This document shows, one piece after another, positions 43,768 to 52,814 of a DNA stretch of 64,000 nucleotides; position 1 is the first letter of the stretch, and every line of letters begins with the position of its first letter. This DNA is from Castellaniella sp041675725 (GTDB lineage: Bacteria > Pseudomonadota > Gammaproteobacteria > Burkholderiales > Burkholderiaceae_B). The stretch covers positions 1-64,000 of the forward strand of contig NZ_JBAYTI010000006.1 in the NCBI RefSeq assembly GCF_041675725.1. Direction: 5' to 3'. The notes beneath the pieces were generated by a model, which saw nothing but the letters and a program-made list of their open reading frames with translations, made no database searches and had not been told where the DNA came from. The position numbers and the translations under genes are program-made.

Positions 43768-44811
43768 ATGTCCAAATCCCATTCTCCCCTCTCATCCAGC
43801 CGGCTGTCGCGCTCGGTTCTGGGCGCGGCCTTTGCGGCCACGTTGGCTGGCCTGTCCATGGCGCCCGTTGCGGCACAGGCGGCTGATGCCGTGCAGTGCG
43901 AGCTCGACCGACCCATGCGTTTTGGCGGCATGAACTGGGAATCCAACCTGGTGCTCGTCGAGGTCGAGCGCTTCATCGTCGAGCACGGCTACGGCTGCGA
44001 TACCGAAGTCCTGCCCACCGAGACCTTGCCGGCGCTGGCCGCCCTCGAGCGGGGCGATCTCGACATCAATACCGAATTCTGGCTCAACAGCGTGCTCGAA
44101 CCCTGGACCAAGGCGCAGGCCACCGGCAAGGTCAAGCGCATCGGCGACATCTACATGGGGGGCGAGGCCTGGTTCATCCCGAAGTACACGGCAGAACGCC
44201 TGCCCGATCTCAAAAAAGCCGCCGATCTACCCAAATACTGGGAAGAATTCAAGGATCCCGAGATGCCCACCAAGGGTCGCTTCTATGGCTGCCCGGCCGG
44301 CTGGGGCTGCGAGATCGTCAACACCAATCTGTTCAAGTCGCTGGGCCTGGGCGATACCTTCACCCTGTTTTCGCCCGGTACGGGTGCCACCCAGAAGGCG
44401 GCGCTCACGGCGGCCTACAACCGGGGCGAAAACGTAGTGTTCTATTACTGGTTCCCGACGCCTGTCGTGGGTTCCATGGATCTGGTGAAGCTCGAACTGC
44501 CGCCCTACGACGCCGAGAAGCAGAAATGCCTCACAGATCCGGACTGCGCGGATCCACAACCCACCGATTATCCGCAAAATCCGGTGTTTACCGCGGTCAG
44601 CACGCCATTCTACGAAACAGCGCCCAAGCTGGTCGACTTCCTCTCCAAGGTCTCGGTGCCGCTGGACGACATGGGTGAGGCGATGGCCTACATGGACGAA
44701 CACGAGGCCGAACCCGACGAGGTCGCCGACTGGTTCCTGAAGAACAAGCAGGCCGTCTGGACCGAGTGGCTGCCAGCCGACGTTGCCGAGCGGGTCAAGG
44801 CGGCTCTGTAA
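43768..44811 (+). CDS. proX: Glycine betaine/proline-type ABC transporter substrate-binding protein
   Basis: A 347-residue periplasmic binding protein of the OpuAC family. The signal peptide ends with MAPVAAQAADA (cut after about residue 38). The domain begins RPMRFGGMNWESN, with DINTEFWLNSVLEPW, GGEAWFIPKYTAE, and YWFPTPVVGS; the tryptophans and tyrosines there would form the aromatic cage for a quaternary ammonium. AAAGGAGG is ahead of the ATG. The permease gene follows after nine bases. Symbol given by analogy; choline or related betaines are possible substrates. Confidence 0.85.
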   Translation: MSKSHSPLSSSRLSRSVLGAAFAATLAGLSMAPVAAQAADAVQCELDRPMRFGGMNWESNLVLVEVERFIVEHGYGCDTEVLPTETLPALAALERGDLDINTEFWLNSVLEPWTKAQATGKVKRIGDIYMGGEAWFIPKYTAERLPDLKKAADLPKYWEEFKDPEMPTKGRFYGCPAGWGCEIVNTNLFKSLGLGDTFTLFSPGTGATQKAALTAAYNRGENVVFYYWFPTPVVGSMDLVKLELPPYDAEKQKCLTDPDCADPQPTDYPQNPVFTAVSTPFYETAPKLVDFLSKVSVPLDDMGEAMAYMDEHEAEPDEVADWFLKNKQAVWTEWLPADVAERVKAAL

Positions 44812-44820
44812 GGGTCCGCC

Positions 44821-45675
44821 ATGTTTCCCGAACTGATCTCGGCCCGAGATCTGCAGCGGCCCATTGACGCGTTCGTCAATGGGCTGGTCATGGAGTACTC
44901 GGACGTGCTCCGGGCCCTGACGCAACCGCTGCTCGATCTGCTCATCTGGGCCGACAATCTGCTGCGCCAGTCTCCTTGGTGGGCCATCATTCTCGTCGTC
45001 ATGGGGGTGGCCTGGGTGGCCAGCCGGCAATGGCGTTTCAGCCTGGCGATGGGCGCGCTGCTCGCGGCCCTGGGGGCCATCGGCCTCTGGGAGGCCTCCA
45101 TGCAGACCCTGTCGCTCATGCTGGTCGCGGTCGCGTTTTCAGTGTTGCTGGGCATTCCCATAGGGATCGCGATGGCCAGCTTCCGCTGGGTGCGTTCGGC
45201 CATGCTGCCGGTGCTCGACGTCATGCAGACCATGCCGAGCTTCGTCTATCTGATCCCGGTGGTGATGCTCTTCAATCTGGGCAAGCTGGCGGCGCTGTTC
45301 GCAACCGTCATCTACGCGGTGCCGCCCGTCATCCGGCTCACGGACCTGGGCATCCGGCTGGTCGATCCCGAGGTCCTCGAGGCTTCGCGTGCCTTTGGCG
45401 CCAGCCGCACGCGCCAGCTCTTCGGGGTGCAGCTGCCCCTGGCGCTGCCGAACATCATGGCGGGCATCAACCAGACCACGATGATGGCGCTGGCCATGGT
45501 GGTGATCGCCTCCATGATCGGGGTGCGCGGGCTGGGCTACGAGGTCCTGCAGGGCATCAACCGCCTGCAGGTCGGGCGGGGCCTGCTGGCCGGGCTGGGG
45601 ATCGTCGTGCTGGCGATCATCTTCGACCGGATCACCCAGAAATTCGGCCAGCGCCAACAGATGCGCGGAGCCTGA
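44821..45675 (+). CDS. proW: Glycine betaine/proline-type ABC transporter permease
   Basis: A 284-residue permease. After an N-terminal amphipathic part (to about 55) five to six membrane helices follow, and the EAA loop that docks on the ATPase reads EVLEASRAFGASRTRQLFGVQLPLALPNIMAG, noted here by EASRAFGASRTRQLF. FVYLIPVVMLF and MMALAMVVIASMIGVRGLG are typical of ProW/OpuAB. It lies between binding protein and ATPase, one base from the latter. Confidence 0.9.
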   Translation: MFPELISARDLQRPIDAFVNGLVMEYSDVLRALTQPLLDLLIWADNLLRQSPWWAIILVVMGVAWVASRQWRFSLAMGALLAALGAIGLWEASMQTLSLMLVAVAFSVLLGIPIGIAMASFRWVRSAMLPVLDVMQTMPSFVYLIPVVMLFNLGKLAALFATVIYAVPPVIRLTDLGIRLVDPEVLEASRAFGASRTRQLFGVQLPLALPNIMAGINQTTMMALAMVVIASMIGVRGLGYEVLQGINRLQVGRGLLAGLGIVVLAIIFDRITQKFGQRQQMRGA

Positions 45676-45676
45676 C

Positions 45677-46951
45677 ATGGACAAGATCGAAGTCCGCCAT
45701 ATTTATAAGATCTTCGGCCCGCATCCGCAGCGCTGGCTGCCGGCCGTGCGCGACGGCATGTCCAAGGAAGAGCTGCTCGAGCGCAGCGGGCACACGCTGG
45801 GCCTGCGCGACATCTCGCTGTCCATTGCGGCGGGCGGGATCCATGTCATCATGGGGTTGTCGGGCTCGGGCAAGTCTACCCTGATCCGGCATTTCAACCG
45901 CCTGATCGACCCCAGCGCCGGCCAGATCCTGGTCGACGGGGTCGATGTCATGGGCTTGAAGCGCCGCGAGCTCGAGGCCTTTCGCCAGCAGAAAATGAGC
46001 ATGGTGTTCCAGCGCTTTGGCCTGCTGCCGCATCGCACCGTGCTCGATAACGCGGCTTATGGGCTTGCGGTGCAGGGCATGCGGCGTGCCGAGCGCAACG
46101 AACGGGCCTTGCACTGGCTTGAACAGGTCGGCCTGTCCGGCTTCGAAGGCCAGTACCCCCATCAGCTGTCGGGCGGCATGCAACAGCGTGTCGGTCTGGC
46201 CCGCGCCCTGGCCACGGATGCTGAAATCCTGCTGATGGACGAGGCCTTTTCGGCGCTCGACCCGCTGATACGCCACGAAATGCAAGACCAGCTTTTGGCG
46301 CTGCAGGCGCGGCTGAACAAGACCATTGTCTTCATCACCCACGATCTGGACGAGGCCCTGCGGCTGGGCAACCGGATCGCCATTCTGAAGGATGGCGAGC
46401 TCATCCAGGACGGCACGCCCGAAGACATCCTGCTGTCGCCCGCCAACGACTACATCGAATCGTTCCTGCAGGACGTCAATCGGGGCAAGGTACTGAATGC
46501 GTCGCATGCCGTAAACGAGCGCCCGCTGACCCTGACCATGCGCACCTATCCGGCGCACGCGCTGGAACGTCTGGCGGCGCGCGGCTACGACTACGCCGCG
46601 GTGCTCGATGGCAAGCGCCTGGCGGGCGTGCTGATGCGCGGCGACGCCGAGCGCGCGGTCAACGACGGGGGGCGCGATATTTCACGCTACCTGACCGATA
46701 TGGCGTCGGTACCGGCGTCCGAGGGTCTGGATCAGGTGTTGGCGCGTCTACTGTGCACGCCTGCGCCGCTGGCTGTCACGGATGACCAGGGCGAGTTTGT
46801 CGGGGTCCTGTCGCGCAGCAAGGTGGTCGAGCTGGTGACCACCCGATCCAATGGTGATCACAGCGACGCGATGGACGATGCGCCCGCCGAAGCGGCCGTT
46901 TCGGGTAGCGAGCAGAGCCGCACCGACAACCGCAGCGGCCAGGCCGCCTGA
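45677..46951 (+). CDS. proV: Glycine betaine/proline-type ABC transporter ATP-binding protein with CBS domains
   Basis: A 424-residue ATPase. Walker A is GLSGSGKST (about residue 57-65), the signature LSGGMQQRVGLARAL, and Walker B ILLMDEAFSAL. The C-terminal 130 residues form a tandem CBS module (from about 285), the part that senses ionic strength in OpuA and related importers. The order binding protein-permease-ATPase differs from E. coli proVWX. The C-terminus is followed by an oppositely transcribed glycosyltransferase. Confidence 0.91.
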   Translation: MDKIEVRHIYKIFGPHPQRWLPAVRDGMSKEELLERSGHTLGLRDISLSIAAGGIHVIMGLSGSGKSTLIRHFNRLIDPSAGQILVDGVDVMGLKRRELEAFRQQKMSMVFQRFGLLPHRTVLDNAAYGLAVQGMRRAERNERALHWLEQVGLSGFEGQYPHQLSGGMQQRVGLARALATDAEILLMDEAFSALDPLIRHEMQDQLLALQARLNKTIVFITHDLDEALRLGNRIAILKDGELIQDGTPEDILLSPANDYIESFLQDVNRGKVLNASHAVNERPLTLTMRTYPAHALERLAARGYDYAAVLDGKRLAGVLMRGDAERAVNDGGRDISRYLTDMASVPASEGLDQVLARLLCTPAPLAVTDDQGEFVGVLSRSKVVELVTTRSNGDHSDAMDDAPAEAAVSGSEQSRTDNRSGQAA

Positions 46952-47017
46952 TCTCTGGCTGATCTCTGGCGGCCCCGTCTCCGGCGCGCTGCCCTGGGCA
47001 AGGGGTGCCGGGCGGCG

Positions 47018-48769
47018 TCAGTCGTGCAGGCGCAACAGGCGGAACATCTCGTGGCGGTCAGGGCCGCGCCGGCCCTGCCAGAGCGCGGGTAGATCCGCCC
47101 ACAGCACCGTGCCGCGGCGCAGGTCGTCGGGATCCAGCTGCTGGAGCAACAGCGCGCAGCGCCCATCAAAACTGAATTCCAGCCGATCGAACACATAGAA
47201 AGAGGCACGCTGGCCGCCGCCGAGCTCCTGGGAACGCACGCATTCACCTTCTCGCCGGTGCTGCTGCAGGGCATCGGCCAACGAGGCCGAGACGTCGCGA
47301 TAGCTGCGTGCGTAGTCCAGGGCCGGCATCCACAGGGTGGCGAGCAGCAGCCAGGTGGCAATCAGCCCACCGGCAGACAGGGCCGTGCCGCGCCACAGAC
47401 CTGCAGGGCGGCTGCGTAAGCGCCAACGCACCAGCGCCAGCCAGGCGAGCGTGCCCAGCAGCGCTAAGATTGTGGCGGGCCAGGCCACGTGGACATGCAG
47501 GCCGCGGGTCTGGCGCGCGATGTTGGCGGCGATCTGCATGGGCCAGCCGGTTTGCAGGGCGATCCAGCCCAGCCACACCGTGGCGGCGGTCAGCGTGAAG
47601 CACATGATGGCAAACCAGTCGAGCGTGTTGACCACCCCGCGGCGCAATGTGGGCAGGGCCAGCACCGCAAGGATCGCCGAGGGGACGGCCAGCGTGGCGT
47701 ATTCTGGCTCAAATGGCTGATGCGTGAAGATCAGCACGCCCAGGCCCCCGGCAAGAAAGCCAGCGGGAATGCGCACGTGCGCGGCGCCCAGCCATTTGCG
47801 CCAGCGCCACAGGGCGAGCAGGGCCAGCGGCCAGGTGGGCCACAGGAACCAGGGCAGATCGCGCAGCAGGCTGATGAGCGCCGAAGCCTGCGGCCAGCCG
47901 AATGCTTGCGTATTCCATTGCAGCCAGCTCTGGAACCAGAGCGGGCTGGCATGTTGGGCCGGTATCCACCAGGCGGCAACCAGGATCGCCGCCAGCAGGC
48001 CGGCCGGCAGCAGCCAGCGCCGGCGTGGCCACAGTTCGCTGCCCGGTACGAAAATCAAGCCCAGGGCAGCCAGCATGGGGGCGAGCCCGGGTCCGCCACG
48101 GGCCAGGAACCCGGCGGCCAGCGCGACGCCCAGCGACAAGGCACCCGACAGGGGATGATCGAGCATGCGTGCCACGGCGTACAGGGCCAGGGCCTGGATG
48201 GCGATCAGGGCAGGCACTTCGGATGTCTCGTGCATGCGCCAGATGATGCCCACGGTGGCGACGATGAGCAGCAAGGCGGCATCGGCCAGCATGCGGCCAT
48301 AGTCGTGCGGATGGGGCTCGCCGCCAAAGGGCAGGGCCAGGGGCAGGGCTTCGGGGCGTCGGCCCAGCAGGTACGTGCCGTACCACACGGTGCCCGAGAG
48401 CATGCCGAACCACAGCAGGTTGGGCAGACGCGAGGCCATGATCTGCGCATCGAGCGGTGACGAGGTGAACCAGCTGAATAGAGGCTCGAAAGCTTGAATG
48501 CTGAGGGCGCCCACCCAAGTCGCCAGCGGGCCGCTGCGCGCCGCGGCCAGATCACCGACGTGTGGCAGCATCCAGGCGTGCGCCTGGCCCGAGAGAGCGG
48601 TCAGCATGGTGGCCAGGCCAGTGACGTCGTCTGTTTTCCAGGGATCGCGATAAAACAGGCCCGCCAGGATGTAGACCAGGCCGACGACCACCAGGAACAG
48701 GCGCGGCAGCTTGACGGCGGCAGTAGCCGTCAGGCGCGCAGGTGTGGAGCGGGGGGGTTTGGCAAGCAC
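47018..48769 (-). CDS. ArnT/PMT-like multi-pass membrane glycosyltransferase
   Basis: A 583-residue protein with about twelve membrane helices and a soluble C-terminal domain (from about 500). The first external loop has YRDPWKTDD, comparable to the acidic substrate-binding loop of GT-C enzymes such as ArnT. These transfer sugars from polyprenyl phosphates to lipid A or proteins. It starts at GTG; no nearby ATG fits. The neighbours (osmolyte importer, rpmE2) give no clue, so the acceptor is unknown. Confidence 0.7.
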   Translation of the reverse strand: MLAKPPRSTPARLTATAAVKLPRLFLVVVGLVYILAGLFYRDPWKTDDVTGLATMLTALSGQAHAWMLPHVGDLAAARSGPLATWVGALSIQAFEPLFSWFTSSPLDAQIMASRLPNLLWFGMLSGTVWYGTYLLGRRPEALPLALPFGGEPHPHDYGRMLADAALLLIVATVGIIWRMHETSEVPALIAIQALALYAVARMLDHPLSGALSLGVALAAGFLARGGPGLAPMLAALGLIFVPGSELWPRRRWLLPAGLLAAILVAAWWIPAQHASPLWFQSWLQWNTQAFGWPQASALISLLRDLPWFLWPTWPLALLALWRWRKWLGAAHVRIPAGFLAGGLGVLIFTHQPFEPEYATLAVPSAILAVLALPTLRRGVVNTLDWFAIMCFTLTAATVWLGWIALQTGWPMQIAANIARQTRGLHVHVAWPATILALLGTLAWLALVRWRLRSRPAGLWRGTALSAGGLIATWLLLATLWMPALDYARSYRDVSASLADALQQHRREGECVRSQELGGGQRASFYVFDRLEFSFDGRCALLLQQLDPDDLRRGTVLWADLPALWQGRRGPDRHEMFRLLRLHD

Positions 48770-48864
48770 CGTAAGGCCCGGGATGTCTCGACTCTAGCGC
48801 CATCATATACAAGATTGCCTGCATGCAGCCCGCGCCGTGGCGCGGCCGGGGCGCTGAAAAGAGC

Positions 48865-48887
48865 AAACCCCGCCGGATGCGGCGGGG
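48865..48887 (-). terminator. Terminator after rpmE2
   Basis: CCCCGCCG and CGGCGGGG form an 8-bp stem with a four-base loop, followed on the minus strand by TTTGCTC. It starts 29 bases after the rpmE2 stop. Confidence 0.62.
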
Positions 48888-48915
48888 CTTGCACGGGCGA
48901 TGCGGGCAGCGTGGC

Positions 48916-49176
48916 CTATTTCTTGAGAGTGCCGGCCGTACGGGCGAAGCGCGCGCGGAATTTTTCGACCCGCCCGGTTTCGACGATGCGGGTCTGGGCC
49001 CCCGTGTAGAAAGGGTGCGACTCTGAGGTGACGTCACACTTGAACAAAGGATACGTCTTGCCGTCGATTTCGGTGGTTTCACGCGAATTCAGCGCCGAAC
49101 GCGAAATGAACTGGTTGCCGGTCTGCAGGTCAAGAAACACGACCTCGCGGTATTCGGGGTGGATGCCTTCTTTCAT
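48916..49176 (-). CDS. rpmE2: Large ribosomal subunit protein bL31, type B
   Basis: An 86-residue L31. MKEGIHPEYREVVFLDLQ and KTYPLFKCDVTSESHPFYTG are type B features; there is a single Cys, without the zinc-binding CxxC of type A. Type B L31 replaces the zinc form when zinc is scarce in several bacteria. An imperfect palindrome overlapping a probable promoter lies upstream. Confidence 0.94.
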   Translation of the reverse strand: MKEGIHPEYREVVFLDLQTGNQFISRSALNSRETTEIDGKTYPLFKCDVTSESHPFYTGAQTRIVETGRVEKFRARFARTAGTLKK

Positions 49177-49201
49177 GGGGAAATCCGTAAATGGCGGTAA
49201 A

Positions 49202-49224
49202 CCAATTATTTTACTTATACTTGG
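49202..49224. promoter_or_regulatory. Imperfect 23-bp palindrome over the rpmE2 promoter
   Basis: Arms CCAATTATTT and ACTTATACTTGG side match at CCAA/TTGG and several inner bases. It lies 26-48 bases before the rpmE2 start and covers the -10 hexamer TAAAAT. Zur represses zinc-free L31 genes in other bacteria, so a Zur site is a natural guess, but the sequence is not a convincing match to a known consensus. Confidence 0.35.
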
Positions 49225-49237
49225 CCCCGTTCCGCAA
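49208..49237 (-). promoter_or_regulatory. Candidate promoter for rpmE2
   Basis: Minus-strand TTGCGG (49232-49237) and TAAAAT (49208-49213) lie 18 bases apart. The -35 is inside the 3' end of radC, which reads in the same direction. Confidence 0.42.
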
Positions 49238-49892
49238 GCGACACCACCTCGTGGGCGCCGACGACCAGGTGATCCAGCAGCCGCACGTCGACCAGGGCGA
49301 GCGCCTGCTTGAGTTGCCGGGTCAGGGCGATGTCGGCCGGGCTGGGCTCGGCCACGCCCGACGGATGGTTGTGCGCCAGGATCAATGCGGCGGCGTGGTG
49401 TTGAAGCGCGGCCTTGACCACTTCGCGCGGGTAGATAGAGGCATGCGACAGGGTGCCGCGGGCGAGTTCCGCGCATTCGATGAGCTGCAGGCGCGTGTCC
49501 AGGAACAGGGCGATGCAGTGTTCGACGCGTAAATGGGCCAGCCGTAGGGTGCAGAATTGCTTGACGCGTTCGGGTTGGCTGAGCGCCCGGCCGGTGCGCA
49601 AAGGCTCTTCGATGGCGCGGCGGCTGAGCTCTTGCACGGCGACGAGTTCGCACGTTTTGGCGTTGCCCAGGCCCGGATAGGCGAGCAGTGCGTCGGGTTC
49701 GGCCGACAGCAGGCGCCGCAACCCGCCAAAATGGCTGACCAGATCGCGGCCCATTTCGATGGCGTTGCGCCCGCGCGTGCCCGTACGCAGCAGGATCGCC
49801 AGCAGCTCGGGTGTGGTCAGAACCTGCGCGCCGTGCCGCAGCAGGCGTTCGCGGGGACGTTCACAAGAGGGGGATTCGGGAGTATATGGCAT
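49215..49892 (-). CDS. radC: RadC-family JAB-domain protein
   Basis: A 225-residue protein. An N-terminal helix-hairpin-helix-like region (LTTPELLAILLRTGTRG and LAYPGLGNAK) precedes the JAB/MPN+ metalloprotease-like domain with the zinc motif HNHPSGVAEPSPAD. RadC was once tied to recombination repair; its true function is unsettled. AGGG six bases ahead of MPYTPESP decides the start over one ten codons upstream. It is divergent from fkpB. Confidence 0.9.
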   Translation of the reverse strand: MPYTPESPSCERPRERLLRHGAQVLTTPELLAILLRTGTRGRNAIEMGRDLVSHFGGLRRLLSAEPDALLAYPGLGNAKTCELVAVQELSRRAIEEPLRTGRALSQPERVKQFCTLRLAHLRVEHCIALFLDTRLQLIECAELARGTLSHASIYPREVVKAALQHHAAALILAHNHPSGVAEPSPADIALTRQLKQALALVDVRLLDHLVVGAHEVVSLAERGQV

Positions 49893-49942
49893 GATAGGCC
49901 CTAAAATCATGATATGTTTCACAAGTACGCCACGGTGCTATT

Positions 49943-50413
49943 TTGACTGCTTCCAACCCTTTGCAGCCTGTTCAAGCTGACTCTTATGTCACGCTGCACT
50001 ACCGATTCGAACTGTTGACCGGGCCGGCAGCCGGCACGGTGTTCGTCGACACGTTCCTCGATCGGCCCGCGACCCTGCAGATGGGGGTGGGGCAGTGGGC
50101 GCCGGGGCTCGAGGCCCTGTTGCTGGGGCGGGCAGAAGGCGAGCAGTTCATGATCGACGTACCCGCGGTGCAGGCCTACGGTGAGCGCAACCCCGAACTC
50201 CTGCAGTGGCTGTCGCGCGACGAAATGGTCCGCAATGCGCCGCCCGATACAGAATTCGAGGCAGGCGACATGGTGGAGTTCGTCGCGCCGGGCGGGGGCC
50301 GTTATTCGGGGGTGCTCAAGACCCTGGACGGCGATTCGGCCCTGTTCGACTTCAATCATCCTTTGGCCGGCATCGATTTGCAGGTCGAAATCAAGATCCT
50401 GGGGGTATTATGA
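49943..50413 (+). CDS. fkpB: FKBP-type peptidyl-prolyl isomerase, SlpA type
   Basis: A 156-residue SlyD/SlpA-like FKBP. VTLHYRFELLTGPAAGTVFVDTF and MGVGQWAPGLEALLLGRAEGEQFMIDVPAVQAYGERN cover the FKBP fold with its inserted flap, shown by LHYRFEL and PAVQAYGERN. It starts at TTG; no ATG lies near the N-terminus. The stop overlaps the ispH start (ATGA), the same fkpB-ispH pairing seen in E. coli, but no metal-binding histidine tail is present. Confidence 0.85.
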   Translation: MTASNPLQPVQADSYVTLHYRFELLTGPAAGTVFVDTFLDRPATLQMGVGQWAPGLEALLLGRAEGEQFMIDVPAVQAYGERNPELLQWLSRDEMVRNAPPDTEFEAGDMVEFVAPGGGRYSGVLKTLDGDSALFDFNHPLAGIDLQVEIKILGVL

Positions 50414-51393
50414 ATTCAAGCCATCCTGCGGCCGATACCGCGACGCTGCAGGGCGAAGCCGAAATCCTGCTGGCGCAGCCGCGTGGTTTCTGCGCCGGGG
50501 TCGACCGGGCCATCGAGATCGTCGAGCGCGCCCTCGAAATCCACGGTGCGCCCATCTACGTGCGCCACGAAATCGTGCACAATCGTTATGTGGTCGACGA
50601 CCTGCGCTCGCGGGGCGCCGTCTTCATCGACGAGCTCGAGGACGCACCGGCCGGCGCCATCGTCATCTTTTCGGCTCATGGGGTCTCCCGGGCCGTGCGC
50701 GCCGAGGCTGAGCAGCGCCAACAGCGCATCTTCGACGCCACCTGTCCGCTGGTGACCAAGGTGCACGTCGAGGTGGCGCGCATGCGCAAGGAAGGCCGCG
50801 AGGTGATCATGATCGGCCACAAGGGGCACCCCGAGGTCGAGGGGACGCTGGGGCAAGCCGATACGGGTATGTACTTGGTCGAGACGGTCCAGGACGTGCT
50901 GGCGCTGCGCGTCCAGAGGCCGGATTTCGTCGGTTTCGTCACGCAGACCACCTTGTCGCTCGATGATGCGGCCGAGATCGCGCAGGCGCTGCGCGACCGC
51001 TTCCCGGGGATTGCGGAGCCCAAGAAAAGCGACATCTGCTATGCCACCCAGAATCGCCAGGATGCCGTGCGCATCATGGCGCCGCAATGCGATCTGGTCC
51101 TGGTGGTGGGCAGCCCGAACAGTTCCAATTCCAATCGCCTGCGCGAGGTGGCCGAGCGCAAGGGCGTAACCGCCTACCTGCTCGACGACCCCGACATGAT
51201 CGATCCCGAATGGCTGCGCCGTGCCCGGCGGGTTGGGGTTACGGCGGGGGCCTCGGCCCCCGAGGTCCTGGTGCAGCAGGTCATCGATCGGCTGCGCGAG
51301 CTGGGGGCTCGCTCGGTGCGGCCGCTCGAAGGCGTGCACGAGCAGATCTCGTTTCCGCTGCCACGCGAGCTCTCGCGCAAGCTCTCGCCATGA
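50410..51393 (+). CDS. ispH: 4-hydroxy-3-methylbut-2-enyl diphosphate reductase
   Basis: A 327-residue 4Fe-4S enzyme, last step of the MEP isoprenoid pathway, giving IPP and DMAPP. The three cluster cysteines are in PRGFCAGVDRAI, DATCPLVTKVH and DICYATQNRQ. The conserved glutamate lies in HPEVEGTLGQ, and SSNSNRLREVA binds phosphate. The start overlaps fkpB and the stop overlaps the DUF945 gene. Confidence 0.96.
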   Translation: MNSSHPAADTATLQGEAEILLAQPRGFCAGVDRAIEIVERALEIHGAPIYVRHEIVHNRYVVDDLRSRGAVFIDELEDAPAGAIVIFSAHGVSRAVRAEAEQRQQRIFDATCPLVTKVHVEVARMRKEGREVIMIGHKGHPEVEGTLGQADTGMYLVETVQDVLALRVQRPDFVGFVTQTTLSLDDAAEIAQALRDRFPGIAEPKKSDICYATQNRQDAVRIMAPQCDLVLVVGSPNSSNSNRLREVAERKGVTAYLLDDPDMIDPEWLRRARRVGVTAGASAPEVLVQQVIDRLRELGARSVRPLEGVHEQISFPLPRELSRKLSP

Positions 51394-52787
51394 TGCGCTC
51401 GGCACGCTGGATACTGCGCATCGCCGCCGTTTTTTTGCTGGCGTATGGCGGCGTTTCCTGGTGGGCCGGGCAGCAGGCCGAGGCCCTGTTGCGGGCCTGG
51501 GTAGACGAGGCCAACCAGCAGTGGCAGCTCGAATCCACCCCCTTGCGGGGCGCCCCGGCGCTGTCCATCGAGGCCTACGAGCGTGGGGTGTTCACTTCGG
51601 ATCTGCGCTTGCGGTTCGAATACCCGGATGCCGGGACCACGCGGGTTTTTGCCTTGCAGGATCACCTGCAGCATGGGCCGTGGCCATGGCAGGCGCTGCA
51701 GCAAGGCCACTGGGCGCCCTTGGCCGCCTACAGCGTGCTCGAGCCCGTGCCCGGTGCCGCCTGGCAGGCGTGGTTCGATGCCATGCCCGCCGGGGTGCGC
51801 CCCTGGCACCTGCGGGCCCGTATCGGTTTTGGTGGTAGCCTGCACGCCATCTGGCACTTCGAACCGGCCAAACTGCCAGATGCCGGCTTCTCGTTCGATG
51901 GCGCCCAAGTGCAGGTCGAACGGGATGCCGGTCAGCGCGAGATCCGCCTGGCGGCCGACATCCCGCATCTGAGTCTGGACGATGCCGAGGCACAGGTGGC
52001 GCTCGAAGTGCGCGGGCTGAGCTACCAGAGCCGGCTGATCCTGGCGGATGCCGCGCACCAGCAGGCCCATCAGGTCCTGCAGATGGCGCACGTTCTGGTG
52101 GTGGCCGATGATCTGCCCGGGCTGTCATTCATGCAATCCGAGCTGTCCATGGACACGGCCCGTACGGGGCAGTTGGTGGACACCCGCCTGGACTGGGATC
52201 TGGGCCGCATGCAGCTGCGCCAGCACGATCTCGGCCGTATCCGCGTACGCGGCTCGGTCGAACACCTCGACGTGCGGGCCTGGGATGCCCTGACGGCTGC
52301 CCTGGCCGAATTGCCCGAAGGGGATCCACAAGACTGGTCGGATGCCGAGCGCCAGAAGATGCTGTCGCTGCTCAGGCCGGTGTTTGCCACCAGTCCGGTG
52401 CTGGCGCTCGATTCCTGGCAATGGGATACGCCCGAAGGCGCATCCGAGGCGGCTGTGCGGGTCGGCTTGCAGCCATTGGACGAGGCGCCCGAGCCCGACC
52501 CGGCGTCCGGCGTGCGGCTGGTGTCGCTGCAGCTGGGGGTGTCCCGGCCCATGGTCCTGTACCTGGTGCGTCAGTTCCAGGATGATCAGCCGCAGTCGGC
52601 CGTGGCGCTCGCCGGCCTGTTGTTCGACCAGATGGCAGCGCGCCTGCAGCGCCAGGGGCTCGTGCGGCTGGCTGACGGGCTGGTCAAAGTCGACTACCAT
52701 TTCGAACAGGGCCAATCCGTGCTCAATGGCCGGCCGCTCAGCCCGGCAGAGCTTCAGCAGCGGCTCGAACATTGGGCGGGTGGGTGA
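51390..52787 (+). CDS. DUF945 (YdgA-like) family protein
   Basis: A 465-residue protein with one N-terminal hydrophobic segment (ILRIAAVFLLAYGGVSWWAG, residues 8-27), a signal anchor or uncleaved signal, and a large soluble periplasmic part. Overall layout fits DUF945, whose members such as E. coli YdgA have no settled function. Start codons at 51390 and 51393 both work; the first overlaps the ispH stop. The HIT gene follows after 27 bases. Confidence 0.75.
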   Translation: MMRSARWILRIAAVFLLAYGGVSWWAGQQAEALLRAWVDEANQQWQLESTPLRGAPALSIEAYERGVFTSDLRLRFEYPDAGTTRVFALQDHLQHGPWPWQALQQGHWAPLAAYSVLEPVPGAAWQAWFDAMPAGVRPWHLRARIGFGGSLHAIWHFEPAKLPDAGFSFDGAQVQVERDAGQREIRLAADIPHLSLDDAEAQVALEVRGLSYQSRLILADAAHQQAHQVLQMAHVLVVADDLPGLSFMQSELSMDTARTGQLVDTRLDWDLGRMQLRQHDLGRIRVRGSVEHLDVRAWDALTAALAELPEGDPQDWSDAERQKMLSLLRPVFATSPVLALDSWQWDTPEGASEAAVRVGLQPLDEAPEPDPASGVRLVSLQLGVSRPMVLYLVRQFQDDQPQSAVALAGLLFDQMAARLQRQGLVRLADGLVKVDYHFEQGQSVLNGRPLSPAELQQRLEHWAGG

Positions 52788-52814
52788 TCCTCATGCTTTT
52801 GCGGAGATGCTTGC

